A DNA stretch of 60,000 nt from Hydractinia symbiolongicarpus. Its lineage: Eukaryota; Cnidaria; Hydrozoa; Anthoathecata; Hydractiniidae. Location of the stretch: the NCBI RefSeq assembly GCF_029227915.1, contig NC_079876.1:15936001-15996000 (forward strand), written 5' to 3'. A program made the translations under genes and the position numbers. Numbering within the stretch: position 1 is the stretch's first letter; every line of letters starts with the position of its first letter. Of the stretch, positions 58,553 through 60,000 are shown one piece after another. The notes beneath the pieces are model-generated. The model searched no databases. It had not been told where the DNA came from and saw only the letters and a program-made list of their open reading frames with translations.

Positions 58553-59433
58553 CAGTACAGTCTGAATGTAATCTAACGCTGACGCGAAACCCGCACAAAT
58601 AGTTACACAGAACAATAGCTTTTGTTTTTTTAAGAAAATAATTGCCTCGCTGATAAACTATGACCCCACGCGATCAATTATTAATCACAATAGGTTGCAA
58701 GATCAATTTTAGCAATCTATTTTGTTTAAAAACGAAAAGCAGCGATAGAAATGTTTTTTAGATTGCATTTTAAAAGTTTAAAAACGTAAAGCAGCAATAG
58801 AAATGTGTTTTTAGATCGCATTTGAAAACTTTAAAATCGAAAAAGCGGCGATAGAAATGTTTTTTTAGATCGCATTTTAAAACTTTAAAAACGAATAGCG
58901 GCAATAGAAATGTTTTTTTAGATCGCATTTTTAAAGTGTAAAATCGAAAAAGCGGCAATAGAAATGTTTTTTTTATCGCTTTTTAAAAGTTTAAAGACTA
59001 ATAGCGGCAATAGAAAGGTTTTTTAATCGCATTTTAAAAGTTTAAAAACGAAAAGCGGCATTTAATAGTTGTGAACAATGCTTCTCGTATGTTTCTTAGA
59101 TTAAACGCGCTGGAATTTTTTTAAGTAATTAAATCAACAATACATTCTCGCGCAATGTATTATAAAACTTCGCAAAAGATTTTTATTATTTAATTAGTTC
59201 ACGCTAATACTTAAGGGAATAGCTTATCAATACATTTACACAATGCATCTCGCTATTAGAAAAAATATAATTGCTCCGATATTTCTTCGCGAGCGCATTG
59301 TTTTTTAACACGCAAATATAAACTCGCAAAACGCTCAAGGGATTTAATTATAACAAAAGACAAACGACTGCCGTCCTCCACGCAAAGGTGTGATATTAGC
59401 GTGTACGCGGTAGATTACATTCAGACTGTACTG
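58553..59433. mobile_element. Mariner-type MITE, 881 bp, with minisatellite
   Basis: Ends CAGTACAGTCTGAATGTAAT and the inverted ATTACATTCAGACTGTACTG (about 25 bp) abut TA on both sides (58551-58552, 59434-59435). Inside are six to seven copies of a roughly 55-bp unit (58725-59055), the same unit as in the mariner-type MITE at 11022-11666, whose ends differ after CAGTAC. No coding capacity. Confidence 0.8.
58725..59055. repeat. Minisatellite, unit about 55 bp, six to seven copies
   Basis: Each unit has AGCGGC(G/A)ATAGAAATG, a T run, AGATCGCATTTTAAAA and GTTTAAAAACGAAA. The last copies lose the AGAT. The array gives a spurious repetitive minus-strand frame. It matches the array at 11218-11365. 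Confidence 0.85.
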
Positions 59434-59435
59434 TA

Positions 59436-60000
59436 CGTGTATTGTGTTGAAAGTCTTACAGCAGGTTATACTTGCGTGTTTTGAAACTTATACAGCAAGT
59501 TATTCTTCTCCTACTTAAAATAATAAAACAAACAATTTTAGTGTTCTTTTAATGTTTTTTGCGCAGTTTTATTGGAAAACCTAAATTTAAGTCCAATTTT
59601 TTTTTGGACTATGGTTTTTTAGTTGAGAATATTTAAAGTCTTTCCCAGCGGTAAAATCTTTTTTTTTAAATTCATAACGGAGGAGGGTGTTACGACAAGC
59701 ATATTTTATCTTGTTTTAATTATTTTTCTTAAATATCGACTGTATTCAGTTTAGATAGCGTAATTTTAAACATATATATTAATCTTAACGAAGGAGGGTG
59801 TTAAGACAATAATCTGTCTTGTTTTTCGCTTGTATTATAACTATTTTAGCGAAAGTAGCTAATTTTTGTTATAAATCACATAAAAATTTAAAAAATTCTG
59901 TTTAACCACGTATAACTATTTTGGTGATTACAAAATTAGCGCATTGTGCATTTTAGTTTTATCGCAACAAATTACCATGAACAAAGAATAAACTTCCAGT
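59436..60000. other. Intergenic, imperfect duplication only
   Basis: After the tail of the short tandem repeat, two words GGAGGAGGGTGTTACGACAA (59682) and GAAGGAGGGTGTTAAGACAA (59790), each followed by TCTTGTTTT, mark an imperfect duplication of about 108 bp. No coding frame. Confidence 0.5.

Noticed and set aside
58770-58958. Repetitive minus-strand protein with KCDLKKHFY-type repeats
   Set aside because: It is a translation shadow of the 55-bp minisatellite.

Overview
This is a eukaryotic, metazoan-type nuclear window: AT-rich, with many short exons joined by GT-AG introns, much intronic and intergenic transposon debris, and three conserved animal genes. The repeats (LINE debris, tRNA-headed SINEs, a vertnin-type OTU-like gene inside a terminal-inverted-repeat element, many MITEs and minisatellites) suggest an early-branching invertebrate, most likely a cnidarian. 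That placement is inferred from general character; no single marker proves it.

Layout, left to right. 1-3074: a terminal-inverted-repeat element (5-1069), a decayed P2X7-type fragment, then sequence in which I see nothing. 3075-12168, minus strand: PRPF38A, a spliceosomal tri-snRNP factor, 9 exons, 275 aa. Its 3.7-kb first intron holds a 202-bp MITE, a decayed LINE piece, and a Harbinger-like element (10790-11853) with a mariner-type MITE nested in it. 12169-16725: intergenic, with a LINE endonuclease fragment, a 60-bp minisatellite and a perfect 29-bp-arm hairpin. 16726-43276, plus strand: SPEF2 (KPL2; CPC1 in Chlamydomonas), a ciliary and sperm-tail central-pair protein. I read it as 55 exons and 1804 aa, with every exon phase compatible. 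43371-48458, minus strand: NSMCE1, the RING subunit of SMC5/6, 8 exons, 260 aa, tail to tail with SPEF2 and only 94 bp between the stop codons.

48810-60000 is repeat-dominated. A 2.64-kb TIR element with a 5-bp target duplication carries a two-exon, frameshifted vertnin-type OTU-like gene. A 3.9-kb TIR element rich in AAATCGTTTCA contains a LINE reverse transcriptase with a PHD-type zinc cluster, itself split by a 314-bp insertion flanked by a 12-bp duplication. Next come a plausible first exon of an unidentified plus-strand gene (57282-57392), a tRNA-Asp-like SINE, a LINE C-terminal piece, and a second mariner-type MITE carrying the same minisatellite as the one in PRPF38A intron 1.

The three conserved genes have unrelated roles (splicing, axoneme, genome stability); nothing indicates shared function. 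The most noteworthy points are the OTU-gene element, the LID-like segment kept in the SPEF2 adenylate-kinase domain, the missing SPEF2 C-terminal tail, the shared MITE minisatellite, and SINEs that share a body but differ in their tRNA heads. Exon borders were read by eye from splice sites, phase and remembered homologues; no alignment or search was run.
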